Shown: in pieces, positions 48,011 to 57,393 of the stretch | How the letters are laid out: each line of letters starts with the position of its first letter | How positions within the stretch are numbered: the stretch's first letter is position 1 | Program-made: the position numbers and the translations under genes | NCBI GenBank assembly: GCA_013215505.1 | Contig: JABSQZ010000024.1 | Coordinates: 48,589-112,588, forward strand | From: Oceanospirillaceae bacterium | GTDB taxonomy: Bacteria > Pseudomonadota > Gammaproteobacteria > Pseudomonadales > Balneatricaceae | Direction of reading: 5' to 3' | DNA length: 64,000 nucleotides | Notes under the pieces: model-generated | What the model was told of the DNA's origin: nothing | What the model saw: the letters and a program-made list of their open reading frames with translations, nothing else | Database searches by the model: none

Positions 48011-50647
48011 ATGTCTGCAAATCAAACAGTTTTGAATGCTGAAGATCTGGTTGCTCAAGTAGATACCGGCGCCAGAAATCCTCTTGGGCGGCAAAAATAC
48101 ATTATCCCCATCGTGTGTTTTAGCTGGGCGCTTTATCAGTTGTACATAGCCTCAGAGCTACCTTTCATATTAACTTCTTTAACCGGGATAGATTTTTTTC
48201 AGTTTATTGGTAATTTATCCATTTCTCGCAAGATCCACTTAGCTTTTTCTATCGGTTTAGCAACTTTAGCTTTCCCTCTGTTAAAAATCAGCTCACGCAA
48301 GAGCATCCCCTGGTATGACTGGGTACTGATTGGCTGTGGCGTTTTTGCCATGTTGTACATGATTGCGATGAATACCAACATTGCCAACCGCGCCGGTGAT
48401 TTTAGCCACGCCAATATTCGTTACGATATGACAGTGGCACTGATTGGCATGGTGGTTTTAACGGTGGCTGTGTATCGGGCAATCGGGCTACCGCTGGTAG
48501 TGGTGGCTGCAGTGCTGGCCGGCTACGTATATATTGGTGGCGGCAACTGGGGTGGAGCCTCTTTTGTCAAAGGTATGTGGCATTTTTGGATGCAGGAAGA
48601 GGGAGTATTCGGTAAGCCTCTGGCGGTGTCCACACAGACCATCTTTTTGTTTGTGCTTTTTGGTGCAATCTTAGAAAAGTCTGGCGCTGGGGGCTACTTC
48701 ATCAAAATAGCCTTCGCCTTGTTAGGACATTACAAAGGCGGCCCGGCCAAAGCTGCAGTGATCGCTTCGGCATTGAGCGGACTGTATTCCGGATCCTCGA
48801 TCGCCAATACCGTGACGACCGGTACTTTCACTATTCCACTGATGAAACGCACCGGTTTTAGTGCTGAAAAGGCCGGTGCCGTTGAAGTCGCCTCTTCAAC
48901 CAATGGCCAGTTGATGCCTCCGGTGATGGGTGCTGCGGCCTTTTTGATTGCAGAATTTACCGGGGTTGATTATACCACCTTACTCAAGCATGCCCTGTTA
49001 CCCGCTCTGGTTTCTTACATTGCACTGGTCTATATAGTGCACATTGAAGCGTGTAAGTTAAATTTAAAAGGCTTGCCAAAACACCCCTCGACAAAAACTT
49101 TTATCAATAAGCTGATTGGTTTCCTCGGCGGTTTCATCACTATTTCACTGATGTTCTTGCTGGTATATTTTACCTTGGGCTGGGTAAAGGCGAACTTCCC
49201 GTCGCTGTCTGTTTTTACCGTGATGACTATTTCGCTGCTGATCTATTTAGTACTGATCTATATAGCTTCCAAGCGGCCTGATCTGGAGAAAGACGATCCT
49301 GAAGCGCCGATCACTGAGCTGCCTATAGCCTCTGAAACGGCATGGACTGGATTGTATTTTCTGCTGCCGATTATTCTCTTACTCTGGTGCATACTGCCCA
49401 CTCCGGAGCGATTGTCGGCGCATATTTCAGCTTATTACGCTTGTCTGGCGATGATGTTTATCAGTTTGACTCAGCATCCTTTAAAAGCACTATTTCGCGG
49501 CGAGTCGAAGATGCTCCAAGAGTTTAAAAAAGGTGCCAGTGAATGTATTGATGGCATTATTTCCGGATCGCGAAATATGATTTCCATTGGTATAGCCACC
49601 GCCGCTGCCGGCGTCATAGTAGGTTCCATTTCGCTCACCGGAGCACACGGCATCATCGGCGAATTTGTCGAGTATCTATCTGGCGGCAACTTGATGATCA
49701 TGCTGATTTTAGTCGCGATCATGAGCTTAATCCTGGGAATGGGTTTGCCGACCACAGCCAACTATCTGGTCGTGGCGGGTTTAATGGCCCCGGTGATTAT
49801 CGCCTTAGGAGCAAAATCTGGCTTGATAGTGCCACTGGTGGCAGTGCATTTGTTTGTCTTCTACTTTGGTATTCTCGCCGACGACACTCCGCCGGTGGGG
49901 CTGGCGGCCTACGCCGCCGCCGCCATATCAAAAGGGGATCCGATAAAGACCGGCATACAAGGTTTTGCCTATGACATACGCACCGCGGTATTGCCCTTTA
50001 TGTTCCTGTTTAATACCGAGCTATTGTTGATGAATGTGACATTCTTTAAAGCGATATTTGTCTTTATTATAGCGACGGTGGCGATGATGTTGTTTGCGGC
50101 GGCAACGCAGGGCTGGTTTATGTTTAAGAGCCGTAAATGGGAGAGCGTAGCGCTTTTATTAATCGCTTTTACACTGTTCCGACCAGGGTACTGGTTAGAT
50201 CAGATATCCCCTGAGTTTACCGAGAAATCAGGAGCACAGGCGCTGCTGTTAGCAGAGGCCTTACCCGCCGATGCGCAGTTGCGGGTACGTATTACCGGCC
50301 CGGATTTTGACGACTACGAAACACAGAACAATACCAGCATTATTCTGAAGCTGGGGCCCAAAGCGGACGGGGAGACCCGCCTGACCAACGCCGGATTACA
50401 AATTATGCAAGAGGATGGAAAAGTTGTTATCGACGCGCTGACCTGGGACTCAAAACACAAACATCTGGATCAAGTATTCACTTTTGGTGAGCTGGATGAT
50501 CCGGTGATGATCGATACAGTGTTAATGGTTAATCAACGCTTTGCTAAAGAGCTGTTCTATATCCCGGCACTGCTATTGTTAGCACTCATAATCTTCCTGC
50601 AGTTGGGACGAGAGAAGCAACATAAGTTAGAAGTTCAGCAGGCTTAG
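48011..50647 (+). CDS. TRAP transporter permease, fused small/large subunits with DUF3394 tail
   Basis: 878 residues and about 16-18 membrane helices. The first third includes the small (DctQ-like) part, and the central segment is the large DctM-like permease (PPVMGAAAFLIAEFTGVDY; LILGMGLPTTANYLVVAGLMAP split over two helices). The C-terminal soluble DUF3394-type domain (about 720-850) follows. The fused architecture is typical of TAXI-type TRAP systems. It uses a sodium or proton gradient to import the ligand delivered by the protein at 46851. Confidence 0.94.
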   Translation: MSANQTVLNAEDLVAQVDTGARNPLGRQKYIIPIVCFSWALYQLYIASELPFILTSLTGIDFFQFIGNLSISRKIHLAFSIGLATLAFPLLKISSRKSIPWYDWVLIGCGVFAMLYMIAMNTNIANRAGDFSHANIRYDMTVALIGMVVLTVAVYRAIGLPLVVVAAVLAGYVYIGGGNWGGASFVKGMWHFWMQEEGVFGKPLAVSTQTIFLFVLFGAILEKSGAGGYFIKIAFALLGHYKGGPAKAAVIASALSGLYSGSSIANTVTTGTFTIPLMKRTGFSAEKAGAVEVASSTNGQLMPPVMGAAAFLIAEFTGVDYTTLLKHALLPALVSYIALVYIVHIEACKLNLKGLPKHPSTKTFINKLIGFLGGFITISLMFLLVYFTLGWVKANFPSLSVFTVMTISLLIYLVLIYIASKRPDLEKDDPEAPITELPIASETAWTGLYFLLPIILLLWCILPTPERLSAHISAYYACLAMMFISLTQHPLKALFRGESKMLQEFKKGASECIDGIISGSRNMISIGIATAAAGVIVGSISLTGAHGIIGEFVEYLSGGNLMIMLILVAIMSLILGMGLPTTANYLVVAGLMAPVIIALGAKSGLIVPLVAVHLFVFYFGILADDTPPVGLAAYAAAAISKGDPIKTGIQGFAYDIRTAVLPFMFLFNTELLLMNVTFFKAIFVFIIATVAMMLFAAATQGWFMFKSRKWESVALLLIAFTLFRPGYWLDQISPEFTEKSGAQALLLAEALPADAQLRVRITGPDFDDYETQNNTSIILKLGPKADGETRLTNAGLQIMQEDGKVVIDALTWDSKHKHLDQVFTFGELDDPVMIDTVLMVNQRFAKELFYIPALLLLALIIFLQLGREKQHKLEVQQA

Positions 50648-50680
50648 TCATTTATTGAAGCGGCTTGTAACTTAGAGAAA

Positions 50681-50710
50681 GGCAGTGTGTTTTGCACACT
50701 GTCTTTTTTT
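50681..50710 (+). terminator. rho-independent terminator of the TRAP operon
   Basis: GGCAGTGTG (50681-50689), a TTTTG loop, and CACACTGTC (50695-50703), followed by seven T. Strong intrinsic terminator 33 bases after the permease stop. Confidence 0.85.
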
Positions 50711-50731
50711 GATTTTTGACAGAGATTAATT

Positions 50732-51325
50732 ATGAACAAATTTTGTATTGTTATTAGCGGTTTACCTGCCAGTGGTAAAACGACTTTGGCAAAGGCATTA
50801 TCTACAGCACTCTCTATTCCGCTGGTCGATAAAGACGACTATCTGGAGTTACTCTTTAGTCAGAGAGGAGTAGGCAATTCACATTGGCGACAACAATTAA
50901 GTCGAGAGGCCGATGGCGATTTTATTGGCGCAGCAATGTCCACTGAGTATGCCTTTAAGCCACTAATTCTGGTTTCCCACTGGCGACCTGCTGGTGAGAA
51001 TCTGGATTTTGGCACTCCAACACAGTGGCTAGAACAGTATTTCAGCAAAGTGATTGAGCTGTACTGTGAATGCCCGGTAGAGATTGCCGCGGCACGCTTT
51101 AGTCGCCGGGTGCGGCACCGAGGTCACCTCGACCTTGAGAAAACCGAAGGCCAAGTGCTACAGTGGCTGAGCGATTATAGTGGATATTTACCACTGAAGC
51201 TAAGTAGCACAATGACAGTGAATACTGCCGCTGGATACCAACTTGAGGAAATTTTACAGCAACTATCAATCGTCTTAGCGGATACAGATGCAGATGCCAT
51301 CTCTACCCAGAGTTCAAGTGCTTGA
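50732..51325 (+). CDS. P-loop ATPase / small-molecule kinase-like protein
   Basis: 197 residues. The Walker A motif is GLPASGKTTLAKAL (residues 10-23), and a later basic region (ARFSRRVRHRGH) resembles the lid of AAA_33/zeta-like kinases. It may phosphorylate a small molecule or nucleotide. The C-terminus runs into the start region of the ybaK gene, so they could be coupled. Substrate unknown. Confidence 0.75.
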   Translation: MNKFCIVISGLPASGKTTLAKALSTALSIPLVDKDDYLELLFSQRGVGNSHWRQQLSREADGDFIGAAMSTEYAFKPLILVSHWRPAGENLDFGTPTQWLEQYFSKVIELYCECPVEIAAARFSRRVRHRGHLDLEKTEGQVLQWLSDYSGYLPLKLSSTMTVNTAAGYQLEEILQQLSIVLADTDADAISTQSSSA

Positions 51326-51389
51326 CAGAAGATCTGGCCCACCGCAGTATGGCTGCACAATAGCTGTCGCTGATAATAAAGAGATTGAG

Positions 51390-51857
51390 ATGACCCCGGC
51401 AATAAAATTAGCTGAGAAAAATAGCATTGAGCACCGCGTTCACGAATACTTGCACGACCCGGCGGCAGAGTCCTACGGCGCAGAAGCGGCCGAAAAAATG
51501 GCCGTAGCAGAGCAGCAAGTATTTAAAACCTTAGTAGTCAGTTTAGATAATAGAGAACTGCTAGTCGCAGTGCTACCTGTATGCGCTAAGTTAAGTATGA
51601 AATTAGTGGCCAAAGCCGCCGGAGTCAAAAAGGCGCTGATGGCCGATAAAGATGCTGTCGAACGCGCTACAGGTTATGTATTAGGTGGAGTGAGCCCCCT
51701 TGGACAAAAGAAAAAATTGCGAACTGTCGTGGATGCATCAGCACTGGAGTTTGCAACCATTTATGCCAGTGCCGGGCGTAGAGGGCTAGAAATAGAGTTG
51801 CAACCCGCAGACTTAATACAATTGACCGATGCAATAACAGCCAATATTTGCCAGTAA
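51390..51857 (+). CDS. ybaK: Cys-tRNA(Pro)/Cys-tRNA(Cys) deacylase YbaK/EbsC
   Basis: ATG 51390 (MTPAIKLAEKN) gives the normal 155 residues of the YbaK/EbsC editing fold; the frame extends upstream to 51288 but that is not needed. The hydrophobic substrate pocket segment is YVLGGVSPLGQKK (about residues 101-113), with the conserved lysine in VFKTLVVSLD. The enzyme removes mis-charged cysteine from tRNA-Pro in trans to prolyl-tRNA synthetase. It begins 65 bases after the end of the P-loop gene and is convergent with the gene at 51886. Confidence 0.92.
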   Translation: MTPAIKLAEKNSIEHRVHEYLHDPAAESYGAEAAEKMAVAEQQVFKTLVVSLDNRELLVAVLPVCAKLSMKLVAKAAGVKKALMADKDAVERATGYVLGGVSPLGQKKKLRTVVDASALEFATIYASAGRRGLEIELQPADLIQLTDAITANICQ

Positions 51858-51885
51858 ACGCAGTAACAAGTGTTCATCGCTTAAG

Positions 51886-52404
51886 CTAGCCTGCTATCGG
51901 TGGTCCAAAATGGCTACTGCTAGCGATTAGATGTGCCTTGGGGTGAGCTTGCAGAATTCGCCCGACTTCAATCGACAGTGCTCGACTGACATCAATGACG
52001 ATTACTATTTCTCCCGCCGCTAAATGTTGATCAAACATTTCTAAAAAATATGCGTCAGATGATTTCGCCATCTTCAGGATAATCCAGCCCAGAGTCAGTA
52101 ATGCTGTATAGCCAATTAATACTAATAACCCCAGCTCTGGTAGTGCATAGAAGTTAGTGATGAAATACAGCACTGCAGTGAGCCCGGTAAATAGCAGCAA
52201 CCAGGTAGCATAATATTTTTTGGATTCGAGCAGTTGGATGTTCTTCAGTTTAGATATGCCATTTAATAGTTGTTGTCTGAACTCTTGTTGGGAGCGGCTA
52301 ATAACAAACAACTGCTGTTGCGCTATTCCCGCTTTCAGTACTTGGGCGAAAATATCCTCAGCATCATATAAATTACGTGTAACATAAAACAGCCTGTTCA
52401 TTCT
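51886..52404 (-). CDS. membrane protein with N-terminal stress-like domain
   Basis: ATG 52404 (MNRLFYVTRNLYDAEDIF) is preferred, with GGAGACAG just upstream, giving 172 residues. A cytoplasmic N-domain (about 1-65) precedes two adjacent membrane helices (about 68-110). A C-terminal cytoplasmic domain follows with EIVIVIDVSRALSIEVGRIL. The layout resembles proteins that bind a signal on both sides of a hairpin helix pair. Family name not known to me. Confidence 0.6.
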   Translation of the reverse strand, partial: RMNRLFYVTRNLYDAEDIFAQVLKAGIAQQQLFVISRSQQEFRQQLLNGISKLKNIQLLESKKYYATWLLLFTGLTAVLYFITNFYALPELGLLVLIGYTALLTLGWIILKMAKSSDAYFLEMFDQHLAAGEIVIVIDVSRALSIEVGRILQAHPKAHLIASSSHFGPPIAG

Positions 52405-52533
52405 GTCTCCATTGGTATACAACAATTCCTCAGGGTTTATAGAATCTTAATTCTCTTGGTCTTAAGTCTAGTATCTGATGATATTAATACCAATGGGATT
52501 TCAAAGACTGAGAATAATTCTGAGATCGGGGGA

Positions 52534-52579
52534 CAGTTGGAAGTTGGAAGTTGGAAGTCGGAAGTCGGAAGTCGGAAGT
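52534..52579. repeat. heptamer tandem repeat, locus 7 (AGTTGGA then AGTCGGA)
   Basis: Forty-six bases in which three AGTTGGA units change to three AGTCGGA units, showing that the two variants can occur in one array. It lies between the membrane-protein start and the terminator of the metal transporter operon. Confidence 0.9.
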
Positions 52580-52606
52580 ATTGAGTATCTAGATATAGAT
52601 ATAGGG

Positions 52607-52634
52607 CATTAAAAACCAGCCTTTGGGCTGGTTT
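52607..52634 (-). terminator. rho-independent terminator of the metal ABC transporter operon
   Basis: A perfect 9-bp stem (AAACCAGCC at 52613-52621 with GGCTGGTTT at 52626-52634) with a four-base loop. Read on the minus strand it is followed by five T. It lies 43 bp past the stop of the last permease gene. Confidence 0.82.
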
Positions 52635-52677
52635 GGGTGGTGTAGATTATGCTATTTCTGGCTAGAGGAGGGCAGGG

Positions 52678-53613
52678 TTAATAACCTGGTTTAAGTCCTG
52701 TCGCCGGGTCTAAGGGGATAACAGCGACTGTTTTGGTTTTGACCAGCTGTTTATCGCTGTAGATTTTATAGCTGAATAATACACAGAAGAGCGCCGCCAT
52801 ATACAAGACAATAGTTGCCGCCGGTGCACTGTCGATAAAGAAACTCGTATAGACTCCTAATAGTGAGCAGCCAAGCGCTATTGCCATGGAAATCCAGAGC
52901 ATCTGCGAGAAGCGTTTAGTCATCAGCAGGGCACATGCCCCCGGCGCTATTAATAGCGCAATCGATAATATCATCCCGACAGCTTGCAGTGCTGCGACTA
53001 TGGTCAGGGCCAGCAGAATTTGCAAACCATAATTCCAGTAACGTACTGAGATACCTGTCACTTGTGCCTGCTGAGGGTCGAAGATTAACAACATCAGATC
53101 GCGACCTCGAACCACTATTACCAAAAGCACTGTCAGCGCAATGATGCTGGTTTCAATGACCCCAGCGTTGGTGATCCCCAACACATCACCCAGTAATAAG
53201 TGGGTTAGATGCAGATCAGTCTCGGCTTTGTGAAACAGGATGATGCCGACTGCAAACATCCCGGAGAATACTATACCCATAATAGTATCTTCACGTAATC
53301 TGCTGTTATCTTTGATAAAACCAGTAGTCATAGCGCAGCACAGACCAGCGCCAAAGGCACCGATCGACAGCGGGATGGCCAGTAAATAGGCAACTACGAT
53401 ACCCGGCAATACTGCGTGGGCGATTGCATCACCCATCAATGACCAACCTTTGAGGACAATGTAGCAAGACAGTAGCGCCATCGGCATACAGACGATAGCA
53501 ACCACCAGAAATGCCCGGCGCATAAAGTCAAAATCAAAGGGCATGATTAACATTTCCAGGCTTTGCACTGAAAAAATCACGCTGATAAACGCTAACAGAT
53601 CAGGCATATTCAC
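52678..53613 (-). CDS. sitD: metal ABC transporter permease (SitD-like)
   Basis: 311 residues with about eight or nine membrane helices of the ABC-3 metal permease family. Key segments: LLSCYIVLKGWSLMGDAIAH and VLPGIVVAYLL, conserved in manganese/iron/zinc permeases, and LIAPGACALLMTKRFSQML near the end. It overlaps the preceding permease gene by 14 bases, so translation is coupled. It pairs with the gene at 53600 to form the membrane channel. Confidence 0.9.
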   Translation of the reverse strand: MNMPDLLAFISVIFSVQSLEMLIMPFDFDFMRRAFLVVAIVCMPMALLSCYIVLKGWSLMGDAIAHAVLPGIVVAYLLAIPLSIGAFGAGLCCAMTTGFIKDNSRLREDTIMGIVFSGMFAVGIILFHKAETDLHLTHLLLGDVLGITNAGVIETSIIALTVLLVIVVRGRDLMLLIFDPQQAQVTGISVRYWNYGLQILLALTIVAALQAVGMILSIALLIAPGACALLMTKRFSQMLWISMAIALGCSLLGVYTSFFIDSAPAATIVLYMAALFCVLFSYKIYSDKQLVKTKTVAVIPLDPATGLKPGY

Positions 53614-54460
53614 TCCTGTAGGCTTGTTTTGATCTTCTCAAGCTACTGATAAACCCCTGTTTGGGTGCAAAGATAAAGGCGAAAATGAAGCAGGCTGTTT
53701 GCAAACAGACAATCAGTGCCCCGGTGGCACCATCAACAAAGTAGCTGATGTAAGTTCCCAGCAGTGAGCTGAGCACACCGATGGCGATACTGATGATGAT
53801 AATGTGGCTGAACTTATCACTGAGCAAATAAGCGGTGGCGCCGGGGGTAACAACTACCGCTATGACCAGTAACGCGCCGACCGTTTGCATGGCCGCTAAA
53901 GTAGTAGCACTGAGACAGGCAAAAAACAATATCTTCAATTTTCCCGGACTAATGCCTGCCATCCAGGCCTGTTGCTCGTCAAAAAACACCAGCAGTAAAT
54001 CTTTCCAGTAACAGGCTAAAAAAGCTAAAGTAATCAAACTAATGATGAGCATCTGTAGGCTGTCCCAGGGGGCAATGGCTAAGATGTTCCCCATCAGTAT
54101 TCGCTGTAAATCTACTGAGCTAGGCGACAGCGATAACATAAATAACCCGGCGGCAAAGAAACTGGTGAAGATCAGACCTATAGCGACATCTTCTTTTAAA
54201 ATACTGCGCTGTTTAATGAACAGGATTGCCACTGCTGCCAATCCTCCTGAGACAAAAGCGCCGATGGAAAAGGGCAGCCCGGCCATATAGGCAACAGCAA
54301 CCCCAGGCACTGTGGCATGGGAGAGGGCGTCTGCAATCAAAGACCAGCCGCGCAGCATTAGAAATGTCGATAAGAAAGCGCATACGGCACCGATCAGTGA
54401 GCTTATAAACATCGCATTAATCATATAGTCGTAGTTAAAAGGCTCTAATAAGATGGACAT
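53600..54460 (-). CDS. sitC: metal ABC transporter permease (SitC-like)
   Basis: 286 residues, about eight helices, ABC-3 family. The N-terminus MSILLEPFNYDYMINAMF is typical of SitC/MntB/YfeC permeases, and FLMLRGWSLIADALSHATVPG is the conserved coupling segment. Its 5' end (leader plus first 13 codons) is repeated in tandem twice more upstream, see 54445-54624. Those extra copies separate it from the ATPase gene by 164 bp, unusual for this operon type. Confidence 0.9.
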   Translation of the reverse strand: MSILLEPFNYDYMINAMFISSLIGAVCAFLSTFLMLRGWSLIADALSHATVPGVAVAYMAGLPFSIGAFVSGGLAAVAILFIKQRSILKEDVAIGLIFTSFFAAGLFMLSLSPSSVDLQRILMGNILAIAPWDSLQMLIISLITLAFLACYWKDLLLVFFDEQQAWMAGISPGKLKILFFACLSATTLAAMQTVGALLVIAVVVTPGATAYLLSDKFSHIIIISIAIGVLSSLLGTYISYFVDGATGALIVCLQTACFIFAFIFAPKQGFISSLRRSKQAYRSEYA

Positions 54461-54624
54461 TCATCGGTCCCCGGATAACGAGCTGATGCGCATCGAATTA
54501 AGCCTATAATCATAGTTAAATGGTTCTAATAAGCAGGACAATTTATTGCTCCCGGGATAACGCGTTGATGCGCATCGAATTGAGTCTATAATCATAGTTA
54601 AATGGTTCTAATAAGTAGGACAAT
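54445..54624. repeat. 81-82 bp tandem triplication of the sitC start region
   Basis: The block containing the first codons of the permease and its leader recurs at 54526 and 54608 (partial), with periods of 81 and 82 bp. The extra copies still encode on the minus strand CLLEPFNYDYRL and YLLEPFNYDYRL, but with TTG in place of ATG, and the last runs on for about 26 codons before a stop. It is a recent duplication lying between the ATPase and permease genes. Confidence 0.8.
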
Positions 54625-55557
54625 TTATCGTTCTCCAATAGAGGTTTGAGGTTTTGTAGCTCGCTGTTGCTGCTGCTGTCTAGCAGCCAGTTGCTCGGCA
54701 CCTTTTTCACCATAGAGCACTACTGGACGTTCGTCATCGGTGATAACAGTGACTTCACGAGTGTCAGCATCGTCGTGCAAGTTACTGGCACTGAGCACGA
54801 AGCGCCTGAGTACGCCACCAAAGGCTTTCTCTAAGTTTTGGCTGGTAAATACATCCGCTATTTTTCCGCAGGCCAACAACTCTTTATTAATCAGTACAGC
54901 GCGGTCACAAAATTCGGGGACACTGCCTAAATTGTGGGTAGAAACCAAAATCACTTTACCTTCCATGGCTAGCTCTTTGAGTAACCTAATGATTTGCTCT
55001 TCGGTGGTGACGTCAACCCCGGTAAAAGGCTCGTCTAACAAGATGACACTGCTGCGCTGCGCCAAAGCTCTGGCTAAAAAAATCCGCTTGCGCTGTCCTC
55101 CGGAAAGTTCGCCGATTTGTCTAGTCTTAAAATCTTGCATGTTAACTCTGGCCAGTGCCTGGTCAACCGCCTGATGGTCTTGTGCTTTGGCGATGCGCAG
55201 TAAGTTCATATGACCAAAGCGGCCCATCATCACTACGTCTGACACTAACACGGGAAAATTCCAGTCAACATCTTCGCTTTGCGGCACGTAGGCAATTATA
55301 TTTTGTTTAAGCGCTTTTTTAACGGGCAGACCCATAATACTGACACTGCCACGACAGCAGGGGACAAAACCCATAATGGCTTTAAACAAGGTAGATTTTC
55401 CGCTGCCGTTAATACCCACTAATGCAGTGATAGAACCCCTGGGAATATCAAAGCTTATATTTTTAATCGCATTGTGCCCATTTTTGTAAATGACACTAAT
55501 ATCTTTTACTGCGATACCTACATCTTGCAGTCGTTCTGTTTCAGGAGAGTTTTTCAT
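54625..55557 (-). CDS. sitB: metal ABC transporter ATP-binding protein (SitB-like)
   Basis: 310 residues. Walker A is GINGSGKST (about 48-56), the signature is LSGGQRKR (about 155-162), and Walker B is [14 protein letters not shown]-loop ([10 protein letters not shown]) is characteristic of Mn/Fe/Zn importers. The C-terminus is about 40 residues longer than usual, ending in a Gln/Arg-rich stretch ([10 protein letters not shown]). The neighbouring duplication lies just past its stop codon. Confidence 0.9.
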   Translation of the reverse strand: MKNSPETERLQDVGIAVKDISVIYKNGHNAIKNISFDIPRGSITALVGINGSGKSTLFKAIMGFVPCCRGSVSIMGLPVKKALKQNIIAYVPQSEDVDWNFPVLVSDVVMMGRFGHMNLLRIAKAQDHQAVDQALARVNMQDFKTRQIGELSGGQRKRIFLARALAQRSSVILLDEPFTGVDVTTEEQIIRLLKELAMEGKVILVSTHNLGSVPEFCDRAVLINKELLACGKIADVFTSQNLEKAFGGVLRRFVLSASNLHDDADTREVTVITDDERPVVLYGEKGAEQLAARQQQQQRATKPQTSIGER

Positions 55558-55608
55558 CGTTTCAATCCGTTAACTGTATTGAGTAAAGTGACTGGGGGTA
55601 ATAGCTGA

Positions 55609-56487
55609 TCACTGTAGTCCGGCAACTATTGTAGACATTGTGACTTCCAGTAAAGCTTTGTAGCTAGGCACTGGGCCATTTGCGCCACTGAGCGAATCCA
55701 CATAGAGAACGCCTGCGTAAGTGCTGCCTGTTTCTCTGGCGACTTGTCTGGCCGGTTTGTCTGATACAGTACTTTCAGAAAACACAGCCACTATGTTGTG
55801 CTTTTTAACTTGATCGATGACGTTACGCATCTGCAGTGGAGACCCCTGGGCATCGGCATTGATTGGCCAGATAAACAGCTCTTTAAGTCCTAAGTCGCGG
55901 GCCAGGTAACTAAATGCCCCCTCACTGGTCACCAGATAACGACGCGACTCTGGCAGCGCTGCTATTTTCTCTTTGTAAGGTTTAACTAAGGCAATTATGT
56001 CAGCGCTGTAGCGGTTGGCGTTGGCTCTAAAAAAACTAGCGTGCTCTGGTGCGACACTGGACAGTGCCGCGGTGATGTTTTCAATATAGATAAGTGCGTT
56101 ATCTGCAGACATCCAGGCGTGTGGGTTAGGTTTTCCCTGGTATTCTCCACCGTTGATGCTCATCGGAGTAATACCTTTAGTTAACAAAACTTTGGGAATA
56201 CCTTCGATGTTTCGATAAAATTTTTCAAACCATAACTCTAAATTCATGCCGTGCCACAAAATCAAATCGGCACCGCGGGTTTTGATGATATCTCTGGGAG
56301 TAGGTTGGTAGTTGTGAATTTCTGCACCGGCTTTAGTAATGGAAACAACATCGGCTTTATCTTGGGCTATTTGCTGTGCCATATCGGCAAAAATGGTGAA
56401 GGTAGTGACAACTTTTATGGGTTTAGCCTGTAGATTAACGCTGATAACCAGCAGTAGGCTGCTAATAAGTAGTTTGCAAAAGGACAT
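55609..56487 (-). CDS. sitA: periplasmic metal-binding protein (SitA/MntC-like)
   Basis: 292 residues with a signal peptide (MSFCKLLISSLLLVISVNLQA). Metal ligands of the cluster A-I binding proteins are visible: His in GAEIHNYQPTPRD (about residue 58), His in NPHAWMS (about 121), Glu in SEGAFSYLA and Asp in LYVDSLS. The motif set resembles SitA/YfeA (Mn and Fe) more than ZnuA, since the His-rich loop is absent. AGGAAGATCA precedes the ATG. First gene of the sitABCD-type operon. Confidence 0.92.
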   Translation of the reverse strand: MSFCKLLISSLLLVISVNLQAKPIKVVTTFTIFADMAQQIAQDKADVVSITKAGAEIHNYQPTPRDIIKTRGADLILWHGMNLELWFEKFYRNIEGIPKVLLTKGITPMSINGGEYQGKPNPHAWMSADNALIYIENITAALSSVAPEHASFFRANANRYSADIIALVKPYKEKIAALPESRRYLVTSEGAFSYLARDLGLKELFIWPINADAQGSPLQMRNVIDQVKKHNIVAVFSESTVSDKPARQVARETGSTYAGVLYVDSLSGANGPVPSYKALLEVTMSTIVAGLQ

Positions 56488-56554
56488 TGATCTTCCTGAA
56501 AATAGTTAATGGCGTGGTAATCGGACCAGAAAGAACAAGATCAGTAAATGACAG

Positions 56555-56595
56555 ATCTTATTCTAAATGATAATATAAATCATTTAGAATAAGAT
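56555..56595. promoter_or_regulatory. perfect 17-bp palindrome upstream of sitA (metalloregulator operator)
   Basis: ATCTTATTCTAAATGAT and its exact reverse complement flank a 7-bp AT spacer (AATATAA), 67-108 bp upstream of the sitA start. The core AATGATAATATAAATCATT resembles sites of the Fur superfamily (Fur/Mur), fitting the Mn/Fe transporter downstream. The outer arms extend well beyond a standard 19-bp box, so it may bind two dimers or form a hairpin in the leader. Confidence 0.75.
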
Positions 56596-56717
56596 TAATA
56601 TGCTTTTAGTGGCTATATTTTGCTAATAAATAGTCGTTGTTGAAGACGGGTGACTTTAGCCACTAAGCTGGATATTTTTCCCAGCGGAGGTAACAGTGTT
56701 TTCTTTGCTACTTGTTG

Positions 56718-57330
56718 AAACAGCCAAAGCTTAAAAAGTGCTGCACTTGCTTAATAACCTCAGGGCTTTTCATCATAAAAGGGTGAGTGACAGCAATGAC
56801 TAAATGATCACAGATGCCGGGTAATTTAGTCGCCTGTACCGATACTTTGCCGTCATTGGGGCGCGGCAGCATAGTGGATAGGATTAAATTGATACTGCGG
56901 CTGCCAGCAATAATGCCCAGCGAGTAGTTAGCATCAGCTAATCTGTTGGTAATCGCTTTACTGTCGGTCCCCAGTTGCAGCCCCGAGGGGCCAATAAGCA
57001 GTGAAGACAGTGGCGCTTGTCAACTATCTCACTCCTCTGATTGGCTGGCCCTAGCATGCCGACATGGCTATATGATTATTGAGCAAATATTTACGCAGCA
57101 GGATGCCACCCATAGAGTGGCTGACAAAGTGAATCTTATCGGCCGCCAGACACTGTGGTAATGACCGGTGGATGACATCTTGGGCCAATACTTTTATTTC
57201 AGATTTAGTGGATGAGTAATTTACGTTAATCATCCGATAACCTCTAGCTGTTAAGGACTATTCTAACTTGCTAAAGGTGGTTCTAGTGCGCCCCAAACCC
57301 TGCAATAAGTTTACAGCTTCTACGCCATGC
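56718..57330 (-). pseudogene. alpha/beta hydrolase (lipase-like), disrupted
   Basis: Read on the minus strand, pieces of one hydrolase are visible in several frames. They are LLQGLGRTRTTFSKLE followed by a stop (near 57262), RMINVNYSSTKSEI, HFVSHSMGGILLRKYLL (nucleophile Ser), VMLGPANQRSEIVD-like, GLQLGTDSKAITNRL, and SLGIIAGSRSINLILS with the C-terminal HLVIAVTHPFMMKSPEV. The order matches small outer lipase-like hydrolases. At least one stop and two frameshifts are present, so it is inactive. Confidence 0.8.
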
Positions 57331-57393
57331 ACTTTGTCACTACTTGACGCCGGGTAAACAGTAGCATTGCAATCTTCAACTCTGGGCATCGGT

